Below, in pieces: positions 7,949 through 16,299 of a stretch of 64,000 nt of DNA; within the stretch, counting starts at the first letter, position 1; each line of letters begins with the position of its first letter. The notes below the pieces were generated by a model. It ran no database searches. It saw only the letters and a list, made by a program, of their open reading frames with translations, and was not told the origin of the DNA. The DNA is from Shewanella halotolerans (GTDB taxonomy: Bacteria > Pseudomonadota > Gammaproteobacteria > Enterobacterales > Shewanellaceae): contig NZ_CP080417.1 in NCBI RefSeq assembly GCF_019457535.1, forward strand, positions 2,232,001 through 2,296,000, read 5' to 3'. A program made the position numbers and the translations under genes.

Positions 7949-9334
7949 CTACAGGTCGGCGTGATTAATCGGCTGGTCAACCAAGGCCAGTTGCTTTGGA
8001 TGCTTTTGAATATACTGAAGCCTTAAGGCAAACAGCAGTGCGGCGCTGGTGAGGCCGGCGATCAGACCAATCCAAAAGCCGTGGGCGCCCATGGCGGGCA
8101 CCAGAAAGTCGGTTTCTGCCAGCAGATAGCCGAGCACCATGCCGATGGCCCAATAGGAGACAAGGGTAATGTAGAAGGCGCTGCGGGTGTCGTGATAACC
8201 CCGCAGGGCACCTGCAGTAACCACCTGCACCGAGTCAGACAGCTGATACAGAGCGGCCAGAAACATCAGGCTGCTCGCCAGGGCGACCACCTCGGGGTTC
8301 TGGTTATAGAGCAGCGCGATCTGAGTGCGCAACACCACAGTAATGATGGCCGTGCAGGCGGCTAGGCTAAAGGCGATAACCAGACCGACCTTAGTCACTA
8401 GCTTAGCCACGTCCGCCTTATCTTGGCCGAGGTAGTATCCGACCCTAATCGACACGGCGATGCCGATTGAGAGGGGCAACATAAATACAATGGATGAAAA
8501 GTTAAGCGCGATCTGGTGGCCTGCCACTACATCGGCGCCCAAGGGAGCGAGCAGCAGCGCTATGATGGCAAACAGGCTTACCTCGAAAAACAAGGCCATG
8601 GCGATGGGCATTCCGTGTTTGGTCATTCTCTTCATGGTCTTAAGATCCGGCAGGTGGAAGGCACCTAGCGGCTTGATAACGGCGAAGCGCTTATGCCACT
8701 GCATGTATATGGTCATGGCGATAAACATGGCCCAGAACACCAGGGCCGTTGCGATACCACAGCCCGCACCGCCCAGCGCGGGCGCACCTAAGTGGCCATA
8801 GATGAAGATATAGTTGGCGGGGATGTTTACCGCCAGGCCAACAAACCCTATCACCATAGTCGGTAGTGTGTAGGAGATCCCCTCGCTACATCCTCGCAAG
8901 ACCTGATAAAGCACGAAAGCGGGGACGCCCCAGGCAAATCCATGGAGATAACTGACACTCAGCTCGGCTAGTTCGGGAAACAAATCCATCAATTTGAAGA
9001 TCTGTGGCGCAAAAAGCAGAAAGCTTATCACTACGGCGGCACCGATTATGGCAATATAGGCTGCCTGAAAAGCCATTGGCCTGATAGCGTTCTGATTATC
9101 GGCGCCATGATGGCTGGCAAATACAGGGGTAAAGGCAACCAGCAAACCCTGTACGAACAGTAGCGCCGGCAGCCACAGACTACCGCCGATGGCCACCGCG
9201 GCCATATCCAATGCGCTGACACGTCCGGCCATGACGGTATCGATAAAACCCATCATGGTTTGGGTGACCTGGGCGATCAGCACAGGTAACGCAAGATGGA
9301 CGAGCTTTTTGGCTTGAAAGCCGAATTGATTCAT
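7949..9334 (-). CDS. norM: MATE family multidrug efflux transporter (NorM/MdtK)
   Basis: 461-residue inner-membrane protein with 12 predicted transmembrane helices in two homologous halves, the length and pattern of NorM/MdtK, which export cationic drugs and dyes in exchange for Na+ or H+. The N-terminal half has the family segment LALPVLIAQVTQTMMGFIDTVMAG. It is divergent from the riboflavin synthase gene with only 28 bp between the start codons, an arrangement also found in Escherichia coli (mdtK/ribC). Drug range and coupling ion cannot be read off. Confidence 0.93.
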   Translation of the reverse strand: MNQFGFQAKKLVHLALPVLIAQVTQTMMGFIDTVMAGRVSALDMAAVAIGGSLWLPALLFVQGLLVAFTPVFASHHGADNQNAIRPMAFQAAYIAIIGAAVVISFLLFAPQIFKLMDLFPELAELSVSYLHGFAWGVPAFVLYQVLRGCSEGISYTLPTMVIGFVGLAVNIPANYIFIYGHLGAPALGGAGCGIATALVFWAMFIAMTIYMQWHKRFAVIKPLGAFHLPDLKTMKRMTKHGMPIAMALFFEVSLFAIIALLLAPLGADVVAGHQIALNFSSIVFMLPLSIGIAVSIRVGYYLGQDKADVAKLVTKVGLVIAFSLAACTAIITVVLRTQIALLYNQNPEVVALASSLMFLAALYQLSDSVQVVTAGALRGYHDTRSAFYITLVSYWAIGMVLGYLLAETDFLVPAMGAHGFWIGLIAGLTSAALLFALRLQYIQKHPKQLALVDQPINHADL

Positions 9335-9362
9335 GAAAACGCCTTAATGCAGAGAGTAAAAA

Positions 9363-9974
9363 ATGTTTACAGGTATTGTTCAAGCCACATGTGAAGTGGT
9401 GGCTATCCATAAAAAAGATGGTCTTAATACAATCGAAATTGCGATGCCGTCACACCTGAAGGAAAACTTGCAGCGAGGTGCAAGTGTCGCCAATAACGGC
9501 GTCTGTCTGACCGTTACCGAGATGGCAGATGATAGGGTGTTTTTCGATGTAATGGAAGAGACATTGAGGCTTACCAATTTGGCCGGTCTGTCGGTGGGTA
9601 GCCAGGTTAATATCGAGCGTTCTTTGACCTATGGTAGCGAGATAGGTGGCCATGTGTTATCGGGTCATGTGCACACTCAGGCAACCGTGGTCGAGGTGAA
9701 TCATACGCTTGCCCATTTTGATATTCGTCTCGAAGTCGACCCTAAATGGATGAACTACATTCTCTACAAAGGTTTCGTTGGCGTGAATGGTTGTAGCCTA
9801 ACCGTAGGAGAGCTCAGCGAAACGGGCTTTATGCTGCATCTGATCCCTGAAACCCTGGCGATCACCAACTTAGACGAGGTCGCTGTCGGCACCATGCTTA
9901 ATATCGAGATAGACAGTCAGACTCAGGCTATCGTGGACACGGTAGAGCGGGTATTGGCCAAGCGTTTGGGTTAA
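9363..9974 (+). CDS. ribE: Riboflavin synthase
   Basis: 203-residue enzyme (ribC in E. coli nomenclature) that dismutates two 6,7-dimethyl-8-ribityllumazines to riboflavin and a pyrimidinedione. Two tandem lumazine-binding barrels are visible: residues 1-97, opening with MFTGIVQATCEVV, and about 98-190, containing GHVLSGHVHTQATV and GVNGCSLTV. Slightly shorter than the ~213 residues of E. coli. It is alone here; the remaining rib genes are not in the window. Confidence 0.95.
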   Translation: MFTGIVQATCEVVAIHKKDGLNTIEIAMPSHLKENLQRGASVANNGVCLTVTEMADDRVFFDVMEETLRLTNLAGLSVGSQVNIERSLTYGSEIGGHVLSGHVHTQATVVEVNHTLAHFDIRLEVDPKWMNYILYKGFVGVNGCSLTVGELSETGFMLHLIPETLAITNLDEVAVGTMLNIEIDSQTQAIVDTVERVLAKRLG

Positions 9975-10067
9975 ACGTCTTGGTTAACGGATAAGGCTTG
10001 GTGTTGAGGCGCAGATTAAGGCGTAGCCAGGTGCGGGTAACCTAATCTCGCTAAATTAACACAGCAG

Positions 10068-10109
10068 CACTGAGTCTTAGTTGGCCTACACTGAGTCTTA
10101 GTTAGCCTA
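10068..10109. repeat. 21-bp tandem duplication at the end of the CPXCG gene
   Basis: Two copies of CACTGAGTCTTAGTTGGCCTA (10068-10088, 10089-10109) differ at one base. The second supplies the stop codon of the minus-strand CPXCG gene, so the duplication arose at the very 3' end of that reading frame. Confidence 0.8.
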
Positions 10110-10307
10110 ATAGTACTGCTCATCGTCCGAGTCCACATAGACCTCAATTTTTTGCCGGGAATCGTCTATGTGGGTTCGAAAATGGATAGGGTTACAGCAG
10201 ACTCGACAATCGTCGTAGTAGTCCTGATCGCCACAACTGATATCCAAGTTGATATGTTGATGGTGCCCACAGTGGGGACAACAGATCACTTTATCAAAAA
10301 TTTTCAT
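10107..10307 (-). CDS. CPXCG-motif cysteine-rich protein
   Basis: 66-residue small protein with two zinc-ribbon-like knuckles: CCPHCGHH near residue 10 and CRVCCNP near 34, plus an acidic tail. This is the CPXCG family seen beside diverse housekeeping genes in gammaproteobacteria; function unknown. Its ATG overlaps the TGA of the upstream pteridine reductase gene (ATGA), so the two are co-translated. Confidence 0.85.
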   Translation of the reverse strand: MKIFDKVICCPHCGHHQHINLDISCGDQDYYDDCRVCCNPIHFRTHIDDSRQKIEVYVDSDDEQYY

Positions 10308-11050
10308 CCGTCGGCTCCTGTATATCCGGTTGCGCTACGACCGCCATCGATAGCGATGACCTGGCCATTAAGGTAGGGGCTCTCAAGGATAAAACATACG
10401 GTATCGGCGATATCCGAGGGGCTGCCGGCTCTCGCCAGAGGAATGGCCTGAGTGACGCTAGCGATAGCCTCTTGATCGCTCTGGGATGGCCAGAGTATCG
10501 CGCCTGGTGATATGCCGTTGACCCTGACTTTAGGCGCTAACTCTTGAGCCAAGGCCCGGGTCGCCATGTTTAATCCTGCCTTAGATATTGAGTATAGCCC
10601 ATGGCGTTTTAAGGGGCGGTCGCCGTGAATATCCACCAGGTTGATAACGCAGCCGTGATTGCTAGCAAGATTATCACTAAGTGTTGTGGCTAACAGATAG
10701 GGCGCGAGCAGATTAAGGTTTAACAGCCGCTGGCTAGACTGCCAGTTTTCAATACTGCTGTCTGGTATAAACAGCGAGGCGTTATTGATAAGAGCCGCAA
10801 GCGGAAGTTGTTGGTCATTAATGTGTTGGACAAGGCTAAGTGGGCCTTGTTCGGTAGCAAGATCTGCCTGCACTGCCACGCAGGAGTTGGCGCGGCTGAG
10901 GTTAAGCTTGCCTGCGAGAGCCATTGCATCGCTCTCAGATCCGTTATAGTGCAGCAGTATATTGAAGCCTTTCTTATGCAAGGCTAATACGATCGCTTCA
11001 CCAATACGTTTGGCGCCGCCGGTTACCAGTGCCCACTTGTTCATTGTCAT
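10304..11050 (-). CDS. Pteridine reductase (short-chain dehydrogenase/reductase)
   Basis: 248-residue classical SDR. N-terminal cofactor motif TGGAKRIGE (arginine at this place is typical of NADPH-using PTR1/FolM-like pteridine reductases), NNAS loop, catalytic YSISK, and a C-terminal DGGRSATG. Likely reduces dihydro-pterins such as dihydromonapterin. A second ATG two codons inside is possible. First gene of a two-gene operon with the CPXCG protein. Confidence 0.85.
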   Translation of the reverse strand: MTMNKWALVTGGAKRIGEAIVLALHKKGFNILLHYNGSESDAMALAGKLNLSRANSCVAVQADLATEQGPLSLVQHINDQQLPLAALINNASLFIPDSSIENWQSSQRLLNLNLLAPYLLATTLSDNLASNHGCVINLVDIHGDRPLKRHGLYSISKAGLNMATRALAQELAPKVRVNGISPGAILWPSQSDQEAIASVTQAIPLARAGSPSDIADTVCFILESPYLNGQVIAIDGGRSATGYTGADG

Positions 11051-11198
11051 TTAAGTAGCTCATTACCTTTTGAGCACAATCTTGGATGACTTTCCCCGGT
11101 ATAGCAATAGCTTGGCAATACCATCGCAAGTGTTTGGGTAATAGCTTGCCTATAGTGCGGTTGCAGCCCCGGACTAATGACCAGTTTACCTTTAATCG

Positions 11199-11477
11199 TT
11201 ATCGATTTTGGTTGGCGAGCAGCTCCTGATCGCCGCCTTGCTGCGGCAACTCGGCATGTAGCGCCTTGAGCTGCTTGTCGAGTTCAGTAGCTATCTCACT
11301 TTCCAGTTGGCTCACATCCAGGCCTAGGTTTGACGCTTGCAGTTCGATACCTTTGGCTTCGAAAGCCTGTACTTGAGTTTGCGGTGCAGCAGTTTCCAGC
11401 ATAGAGGCGCCGCGTGTACCGTCATTAGGGTACAAAGGCTGATAGAAGAGTGCGGTCAATAATATAAGCTTCATCAT
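11199..11477 (-). CDS. Small hypothetical protein, probably exported
   Basis: 92 residues with the start at 11477, which is preceded by AAGGAG at 6 nt spacing; the open frame runs further upstream to 11537 without support. The first ~17 residues (MMKLILLTALFYQPLYP) are hydrophobic like a short signal peptide. The rest is polar and helical with many Gln and Glu (LESEIATELDKQLKALHAEL), possibly a coiled coil. I do not recognise a family. Confidence 0.6.
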   Translation of the reverse strand: MMKLILLTALFYQPLYPNDGTRGASMLETAAPQTQVQAFEAKGIELQASNLGLDVSQLESEIATELDKQLKALHAELPQQGGDQELLANQNR

Positions 11478-11683
11478 GGTCGGGCTCCTTAGCGAATTAG
11501 CCATAACGATATGGCGGCTAGAGTAGGGGCCGTCCATGACTTTTCGATGACATCCAGATGGACAATTGGTGACAGATTTAACCAGCTGTAGCCGGCTAGT
11601 CAGATTAGCGGCTATTTTAAGGCGAAGCGGCGGCCTTAAACCTTGCGATTTGCCTGATGCGGCCCTAGAATGTCAGGCCTGCG

Positions 11684-11723
11684 CTGAAGTAGATCAAAAC
11701 TCCGGTAATGTTTTGCGCTTCAG
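11684..11723 (+). promoter_or_regulatory. Upstream hairpin of the thrS leader (domain-4-like)
   Basis: CTGAAG (11684-11689) pairs with CTTCAG (11718-11723) and AAAAC (11696-11700) with GTTTT (11710-11714), giving an interrupted stem about 70-108 nt before the thrS start. In E. coli the thrS operator has a second stem at a similar place that ThrRS also contacts. Confidence 0.5.
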
Positions 11724-11751
11724 TTGCTTAAATTTTTCTCAATATGACCAA

Positions 11752-11772
11752 GTGGCCCTACGTAGGGGTCAC
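11752..11772 (+). promoter_or_regulatory. thrS translational operator: anticodon-arm mimic
   Basis: GTGGCCC (11752-11758) and GGGTCAC (11766-11772) form a 7-bp stem with one G-U pair closing a 7-nt loop TACGTAG. Loop positions 3-5 read CGT, a threonine anticodon, at -31 to -29 from the thrS ATG, and the ribosome binding site AAGGA follows. This copies the E. coli design in which threonyl-tRNA synthetase binds its own mRNA and blocks translation. Confidence 0.75.
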
Positions 11773-11791
11773 CACTGGATAAGGATTATAC

Positions 11792-13720
11792 ATGCCTGTA
11801 ATTACACTTCCCGATGGCAGCAAGCGTGAATTTGCTAACGCCGTTTCTACCCTAGATGTCGCCGCGGACATAGGTCCTGGTCTCGCAAAAGCCTGTATCG
11901 CAGGTCGCGTCAATGGCGAGCTGAAAGATGCGTGTGACTTGATCGAGACAGATGCCGATCTGGCTATCATCACCGCAAAAGACGATGAAGGGGTAGAGAT
12001 CTTACGTCACTCATGTGCTCACTTATTGGGTCACGCCATCAAGCAGATGTGGCCTGAAACCAAGATGGCCATCGGCCCGGTGATCGATAACGGTTTTTAC
12101 TATGACGTGGATCTCGACCATAAGCTGACCGAGGAAGATGTAGCCGAGCTAGAAAAGCGTATGCTGGCATTGGCTAAGACAAACTATGATGTGGTTAAGC
12201 GCGTCGTCAGCTGGCAAGAAGCCCGTGACACCTTCGAGTCACGCGGCGAAAGCTACAAGATGGCCATCTTAGATGAGAACATCAGCAAAGACGACCAGCC
12301 TGCGCTCTATCATCACGAAGAATATACCGACATGTGTCGTGGCCCCCATGTGCCTAACATGAAGTTCTGTCATCACTTCAAGCTGATGAGTGTTGCCGGT
12401 GCCTACTGGCGCGGTAACTCAGACAACAAGATGCTGCAGCGTATCTATGGTACCGCTTGGGCAGACAAGAAGGCCCTTAAGGCCCATCTGACTCGCCTCG
12501 AAGAAGCGGCTAAGCGCGACCATCGTAAGATAGGTAAGCAGCTTGACCTGTACCATATGCAGGAAGAAGCACCAGGCATGGTGTTTTGGCACAACGACGG
12601 TTGGAGTCTGTTCCTCGAGCTTGAAAGATTCATTCGTCAGAAACTGGGTCAGTACACCTATCAAGAGGTGAAAGGCCCCTTGATGATGGACCGTGTATTG
12701 TGGGAGCGCAGTGGTCACTGGGATAAATATTCCGAAGCCATGTTCACTACTCACTCTGAAAACCGCGAGTACGCGGTGAAGCCGATGAACTGCCCAGGTC
12801 ACGTGCAGATCTTCAACCAAGGTCTCAAGTCTTACCGCGATCTGCCACTGCGTATGGCCGAGTTTGGTTGTTGTCACCGTAACGAGCCGTCGGGCTCTCT
12901 TCACGGCTTGATGCGCGTTCGTGGCTTTACCCAGGATGATGCCCATATCTTCTGTACCGAAGAGCAGGTGCAGCAAGAGGTAAGTGGCTGTATCAAGATG
13001 GTCTATGACACCTATGCGACCTTTGGTTTCCACGATATCGTGGTGAAACTCTCTACCCGCCCAGAGAAGCGTATCGGTGACGATGCCATGTGGGACAGAG
13101 CTGAGCAGGCATTGATGGATGCGCTGAAAGCCAATGACATCGAGTATGAGATCCTACCGGGCGAAGGTGCCTTCTATGGTCCTAAGATCGAATTTACGCT
13201 CCATGACTGCTTAGACAGGGCATGGCAGTGCGGTACAGTGCAGCTTGATTACGCCTTGCCTGGACGTCTGGGTGCGACTTATGTTGCCGAAGATAACAGC
13301 CGTCAGACGCCAGTGATGATCCACCGTGCGATTTTAGGCTCACTGGAGCGTTTCCTGGGGATTCTGATTGAGGAGTACGCAGGTAAGTTCCCAACTTGGT
13401 TGGCACCGGTTCAAGCTGTTGTGATGAATATTACTGACAAACAGTCTGAATATGTTGACGAAGTGGTCAAATTATTTAAAGATCAGGGAATTCGTGCCTC
13501 GAAAGACTTGAGGAATGAAAAGATTGGCTTTAAAATACGCGAACACACCCTAAGGCGTGTTCCCTATCTATTGGTCGTGGGTGATCAAGAGATGGAAAAT
13601 AGGGAAGTCGCGGTGCGAACCAGAGATGGTGTTGACCTAGGTAAGATCAAAATCGATCAATTTGCTGCCATGGTTAAAGAACAGATTTCGCTCCGTAGTC
13701 TAAATTTGTTGGAGGAATAG
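11792..13720 (+). CDS. thrS: Threonyl-tRNA synthetase
   Basis: 642-residue class II synthetase that charges tRNA-Thr. N-terminal TGS domain (about 1-61), editing domain (about 70-220) with HSCAHLLGHA and the second zinc-binding-like HxxxC set, catalytic core (about 240-530) with motif 2 CHRNEPSGSLHGLMRVRGF and motif 3 'HRAILGSLERFLGILIE', and a C-terminal anticodon-binding domain. Same length as the E. coli enzyme. AAGGAT precedes the ATG. First gene of the thrS-infC-rpmI-rplT operon and controlled by its own product through the leader hairpin. Confidence 0.98.
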   Translation: MPVITLPDGSKREFANAVSTLDVAADIGPGLAKACIAGRVNGELKDACDLIETDADLAIITAKDDEGVEILRHSCAHLLGHAIKQMWPETKMAIGPVIDNGFYYDVDLDHKLTEEDVAELEKRMLALAKTNYDVVKRVVSWQEARDTFESRGESYKMAILDENISKDDQPALYHHEEYTDMCRGPHVPNMKFCHHFKLMSVAGAYWRGNSDNKMLQRIYGTAWADKKALKAHLTRLEEAAKRDHRKIGKQLDLYHMQEEAPGMVFWHNDGWSLFLELERFIRQKLGQYTYQEVKGPLMMDRVLWERSGHWDKYSEAMFTTHSENREYAVKPMNCPGHVQIFNQGLKSYRDLPLRMAEFGCCHRNEPSGSLHGLMRVRGFTQDDAHIFCTEEQVQQEVSGCIKMVYDTYATFGFHDIVVKLSTRPEKRIGDDAMWDRAEQALMDALKANDIEYEILPGEGAFYGPKIEFTLHDCLDRAWQCGTVQLDYALPGRLGATYVAEDNSRQTPVMIHRAILGSLERFLGILIEEYAGKFPTWLAPVQAVVMNITDKQSEYVDEVVKLFKDQGIRASKDLRNEKIGFKIREHTLRRVPYLLVVGDQEMENREVAVRTRDGVDLGKIKIDQFAAMVKEQISLRSLNLLEE

Positions 13721-13723
13721 GTC

Positions 13724-14266
13724 ATAAAGATCAAGAAAACAGACGTGCGTAAAGCAGCGGCGAATAGAATTAACGAACTCATTGTGGGCGTATCAGAAGT
13801 ACGACTCAATGGATTAGACGGTGAAACTATCGGCATTGTAAGTCTTCGCGAAGCGCAAGAACTTGCAGATGAAGCGGGCGTAGATCTCGTAGAGATCAGC
13901 CCAAACGCTGAGCCGCCTGTATGTCGCATAATGGACTACGGAAAGTATCTTTTTGACAAGGCTAAGGCCCAAAAAGAGCAAAAGAAGAAGCAGAAACAGA
14001 TACAGGTGAAGGAAATAAAATTCCGTCCCGGTACTGACGAAAACGACTATCAGGTAAAACTACGCAACCTGAAGCGTTTTCTAGAAGACGGCGACAAGGC
14101 GAAAGTAACGCTGCGTTTCCGTGGTCGCGAGATGGCTCACCAGAGTCTTGGTATGAATCTTTTGAATCGTATTAAAGACGACCTGGCTGAGATAGCGGTT
14201 GTGGAGGCTTTTCCAAAAATGGAAGGTCGCCAGGCTGTGATGGTACTCGCGCCGAAAAAGAAATAG
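13724..14266 (+). CDS. infC: Translation initiation factor IF-3
   Basis: 180 residues from the ATA codon at 13724. GGAGG (13711-13715) ends 8 nt before it, whereas the GTG at 13745 has no ribosome binding site; the additional N-terminal residues (I/M)KIKKTD match the basic start of IF-3 proteins. IF-3 proofreads start-codon pairing, and rare starts such as AUU, AUC or AUA in infC let IF-3 limit its own synthesis. N-domain with GIVSLREAQELADEAGVDLVEISPNAEPPVCRIMDYGK pattern, lysine-rich linker (EQKKKQKQIQVKEIKFRPG) and C-domain with RFRGREMAH. Three bases separate it from the thrS stop. Confidence 0.95.
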   Translation: MKIKKTDVRKAAANRINELIVGVSEVRLNGLDGETIGIVSLREAQELADEAGVDLVEISPNAEPPVCRIMDYGKYLFDKAKAQKEQKKKQKQIQVKEIKFRPGTDENDYQVKLRNLKRFLEDGDKAKVTLRFRGREMAHQSLGMNLLNRIKDDLAEIAVVEAFPKMEGRQAVMVLAPKKK

Positions 14267-14288
14267 TAAGGCAAATTTAAAAGTAGCA

Positions 14289-14322
14289 GAGACCTCTCTG
14301 AGGGCCTCTGCTCGCCTTGCGT
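14289..14322 (+). promoter_or_regulatory. Hairpin between infC and rpmI
   Basis: GCAGAG and CTCTGC close an imperfect stem around ACCTCTCTGAGGGC. No T run follows, so it is not a plain terminator. In E. coli this region takes part in L20 repression of rpmI-rplT; a similar role is inferred. Confidence 0.4.
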
Positions 14323-14353
14323 TTTATTAATTTCCCAATGCGGAGTTTTAGCA

Positions 14354-14548
14354 ATGCCTAAAATGAAAACAGACAAGGGTGTACAAAAGCGTTTTAAGAA
14401 AACCGCTAACGGTTTTAAGCGCAAGCAAGCCCATTTACGTCATATTTTGACCAAGAAGAGCACTAAGCGTAAACGTCACTTACGTGCTAAATGTTTAGTT
14501 GCGAAGTCTGATGTGCCAGCTATTGCACGTCAACTACCATACGCTTAA
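14354..14548 (+). CDS. rpmI: 50S ribosomal protein L35
   Basis: 64-residue, strongly basic ribosomal protein with the family start MPKMKTDKGVQKRFKKTANG and the usual AHLRHILTKKSTKRKRHLR segment. GGAG is located 9 nt before the ATG. Middle gene of the translation operon, normally translated together with rplT and repressed by L20. Confidence 0.98.
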   Translation: MPKMKTDKGVQKRFKKTANGFKRKQAHLRHILTKKSTKRKRHLRAKCLVAKSDVPAIARQLPYA

Positions 14549-14566
14549 TTAGAGGAGTAAAGAACA

Positions 14567-14926
14567 ATGCCTAGAGTTAAGCGTGGTGTAACCGCTCGTG
14601 CTCGTCACAAGAAAGTATTAAAACTAGCTAAAGGTTATTACGGAGCTCGCTCACGTACTTACCGTGTTGCTAAGCAAGCAGTAACCAAAGCTGGCCAATA
14701 TGCTTACCGTGACCGTCGTCAGAAGAAACGTCAATTCCGTCAACTGTGGATTGCACGTATCAACGCGGCTTCTCGTCAAAATGGTCTGTCTTACAGCCGT
14801 TTCATCAACGGTCTGAAAAAGGCGTCTATCGAAATCGATCGTAAGATTTTGGCAGACATCGCTGTATTCGACAAAGTGGTTTTCGCCACTCTAGTTGAAA
14901 AGGCAAAAGAAGCTCTAGCTAAGTAA
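14567..14926 (+). CDS. rplT: 50S ribosomal protein L20
   Basis: 119 residues, one more than E. coli L20. Long basic N-terminal extension ([20 protein letters not shown]) that threads into 23S rRNA and a globular C-terminal half ([28 protein letters not shown]). GGAG precedes the ATG. Last gene of the operon; an assembly factor for the large subunit and translational repressor of rpmI-rplT in relatives. Confidence 0.98.
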
Positions 14927-14944
14927 TTAGTGAGCTTTGCTTTG

Positions 14945-14970
14945 AAAGGGACCCCTGGGTCCCTTTTTTT
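14945..14970 (+). terminator. Terminator of the thrS-infC-rpmI-rplT operon
   Basis: AAAGGGACC / GGTCCCTTT stem around CCTG and a run of seven T, 18 bp after the rplT stop. Confidence 0.9.
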
Positions 14971-15005
14971 GTGCCCGATCATCGCAAATTTATTTGGCTG
15001 ATCTT

Positions 15006-15166
15006 ATACCAATCGTAGTAAATAACTGTTCACTCTAGCTTGTTAAAACGTCCGAAAACGGTGTTATCATTTTTGATTGTAGAATAACTACTTATCAAAA
15101 ACTCTGCCTTGTTCTCGAACGTTTTTCCCGTGCTATTTCTGAGCACTTATCTACCGTGATTGGTAT
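15006..15166. repeat. Candidate miniature inverted-repeat element
   Basis: About 161 bp bounded by ATACCAATC (15006-15014) and its reverse complement GATTGGTAT (15158-15166); the next ~11 bases inside each end are also related. It holds no reading frame, contains TGTTATCATTTTTGATTGTAG and an inner GTGCT-N7-AGCAC hairpin, and lies between two terminators. I recall similar ACCAAT-bounded elements repeated in Shewanella-type genomes, but copy number was not tested. Confidence 0.5.
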
Positions 15167-15173
15167 TAAAGAC

Positions 15174-15203
15174 AAAAAAAGCAGGCACAAGGCCTGCTTT
15201 TTC
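15174..15203 (-). terminator. Terminator of trxB
   Basis: Read leftwards: GCAGGC / GCCTGC stem around CTTGT with a run of seven T. A-rich on the other side, so it may also stop transcription from the right-hand direction. Confidence 0.85.
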
Positions 15204-15217
15204 ATTATGAGTAACGC

Positions 15218-16168
15218 TTACTGTGCGTCTAAGAAACGCTCTGCGTCCAGGGCAGCCATACAGCCGGTGCCGGCAGAGGTGATCGCCTGACGGTAATGTT
15301 GGTCCATCACGTCGCCTGCGGCGAATACACCAGCAATGCTGGTTTGGGTGGCGTTGCCGCCAAGACCGCTCTGCACCTTGATGTAGCCGTTGTTCATCTC
15401 TAGCTGACCTTCAAACATCTGAGTGTTTGGCTTGTGGCCGATGGCTACGAATACACCCATGACATCAAATTCTGTGATGGCGCCATCTTTGGTGCTTTTG
15501 ATCTTCACACCTGTGACGCCCATGTTGTCGCCTACGACTTCGTCTAGGGTGCTGTCGAGATGCAGTACTATGTTGCCGTTCGCAACCTTGTCCATCAGGC
15601 GTTTGGTCAGGATCTTCTCTGAGCGGAAGCTGTCGCGACGATGGATAAGGTGCACCTCTGATGCGATGTTGCTCAGGTAAAGCGCTTCCTCAACGGCCGT
15701 GTTACCACCACCGATCACCGCAACCTTTTGGTTACGGTAGAAGAAACCATCACAGGTGGCACAGGCCGAAACACCTTTACCCTTGAAGGCTTCTTCCGAC
15801 TCAAGACCTAAGTACATGGCCGAGGCGCCGGTTGAGATGATTAGCGCATCACAAGTGTATTCGCCGCTGTCGCCTTTTAGTTGGAAAGGGCGCTCTTGCA
15901 GGTTAACTTCGTTGATGTGGTCGAAGATGATCTCTGTTTCGAATTTTTCGGCATGCTTCTGCATACGCTCCATCAAAGCTGGACCGGTTAGGTCGTCGGC
16001 GTCGCCTGGCCAGTTTTCAACTTCGGTCGTGGTCGTTAGCTGACCACCTTGCTGCATACCTGTGATCAATACAGGCTTTAGGTTTGCTCTGGCAGCATAA
16101 ACAGCGGCGGTGTACCCAGCAGGGCCCGAACCCAAAATTAATAAGTTACAGTGTCTAGCTTGGCTCAT
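15218..16168 (-). CDS. trxB: Thioredoxin reductase
   Basis: 316-residue FAD enzyme that passes electrons from NADPH to thioredoxin. N-terminal FAD motif ILGSGPAGYTAAVYAARA, redox-active CATC at about residues 136-139 (SACATCDGFF), NADPH motif VIGGGNTAVEEALYL and a C-terminal AAGDVMD. The frame is open 22 codons further, but the ATG at 16168 has GGAG 7 nt upstream and starts at the family position. Own terminator; probably monocistronic. Confidence 0.97.
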   Translation of the reverse strand: MSQARHCNLLILGSGPAGYTAAVYAARANLKPVLITGMQQGGQLTTTTEVENWPGDADDLTGPALMERMQKHAEKFETEIIFDHINEVNLQERPFQLKGDSGEYTCDALIISTGASAMYLGLESEEAFKGKGVSACATCDGFFYRNQKVAVIGGGNTAVEEALYLSNIASEVHLIHRRDSFRSEKILTKRLMDKVANGNIVLHLDSTLDEVVGDNMGVTGVKIKSTKDGAITEFDVMGVFVAIGHKPNTQMFEGQLEMNNGYIKVQSGLGGNATQTSIAGVFAAGDVMDQHYRQAITSAGTGCMAALDAERFLDAQ

Positions 16169-16255
16169 CTTTTTCTCCGTGCCTTTAGCGAATTGCAGCG
16201 ATTGTAGGGAATTTCCCCTAAGGGGTAAAGGCAATCTTTTAGATTGTTCTAATCG

Positions 16256-16283
16256 AAAAAGGGAGCCATTGGCTCCCTTTGTT
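16256..16283 (-). terminator. Terminator of ald
   Basis: Perfect 10-bp stem AAAGGGAGCC / GGCTCCCTTT with a 3-nt loop; read leftwards it is followed by TTTTTC. Located between ald and trxB. Confidence 0.85.
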
Positions 16284-16299
16284 TACACTCTTTACTTGA

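Noticed and set aside
12419..13033. 204-codon antisense frame within thrS
   Set aside because: Shadow created by codon bias of thrS.
13745..14266. infC start at GTG 13745
   Set aside because: No ribosome binding site, and it removes conserved N-terminal residues; ATA at 13724 has an ideal one.
14289..14322. Terminator between infC and rpmI
   Set aside because: The stem is imperfect and no T run follows; ribosomal protein expression also requires read-through.
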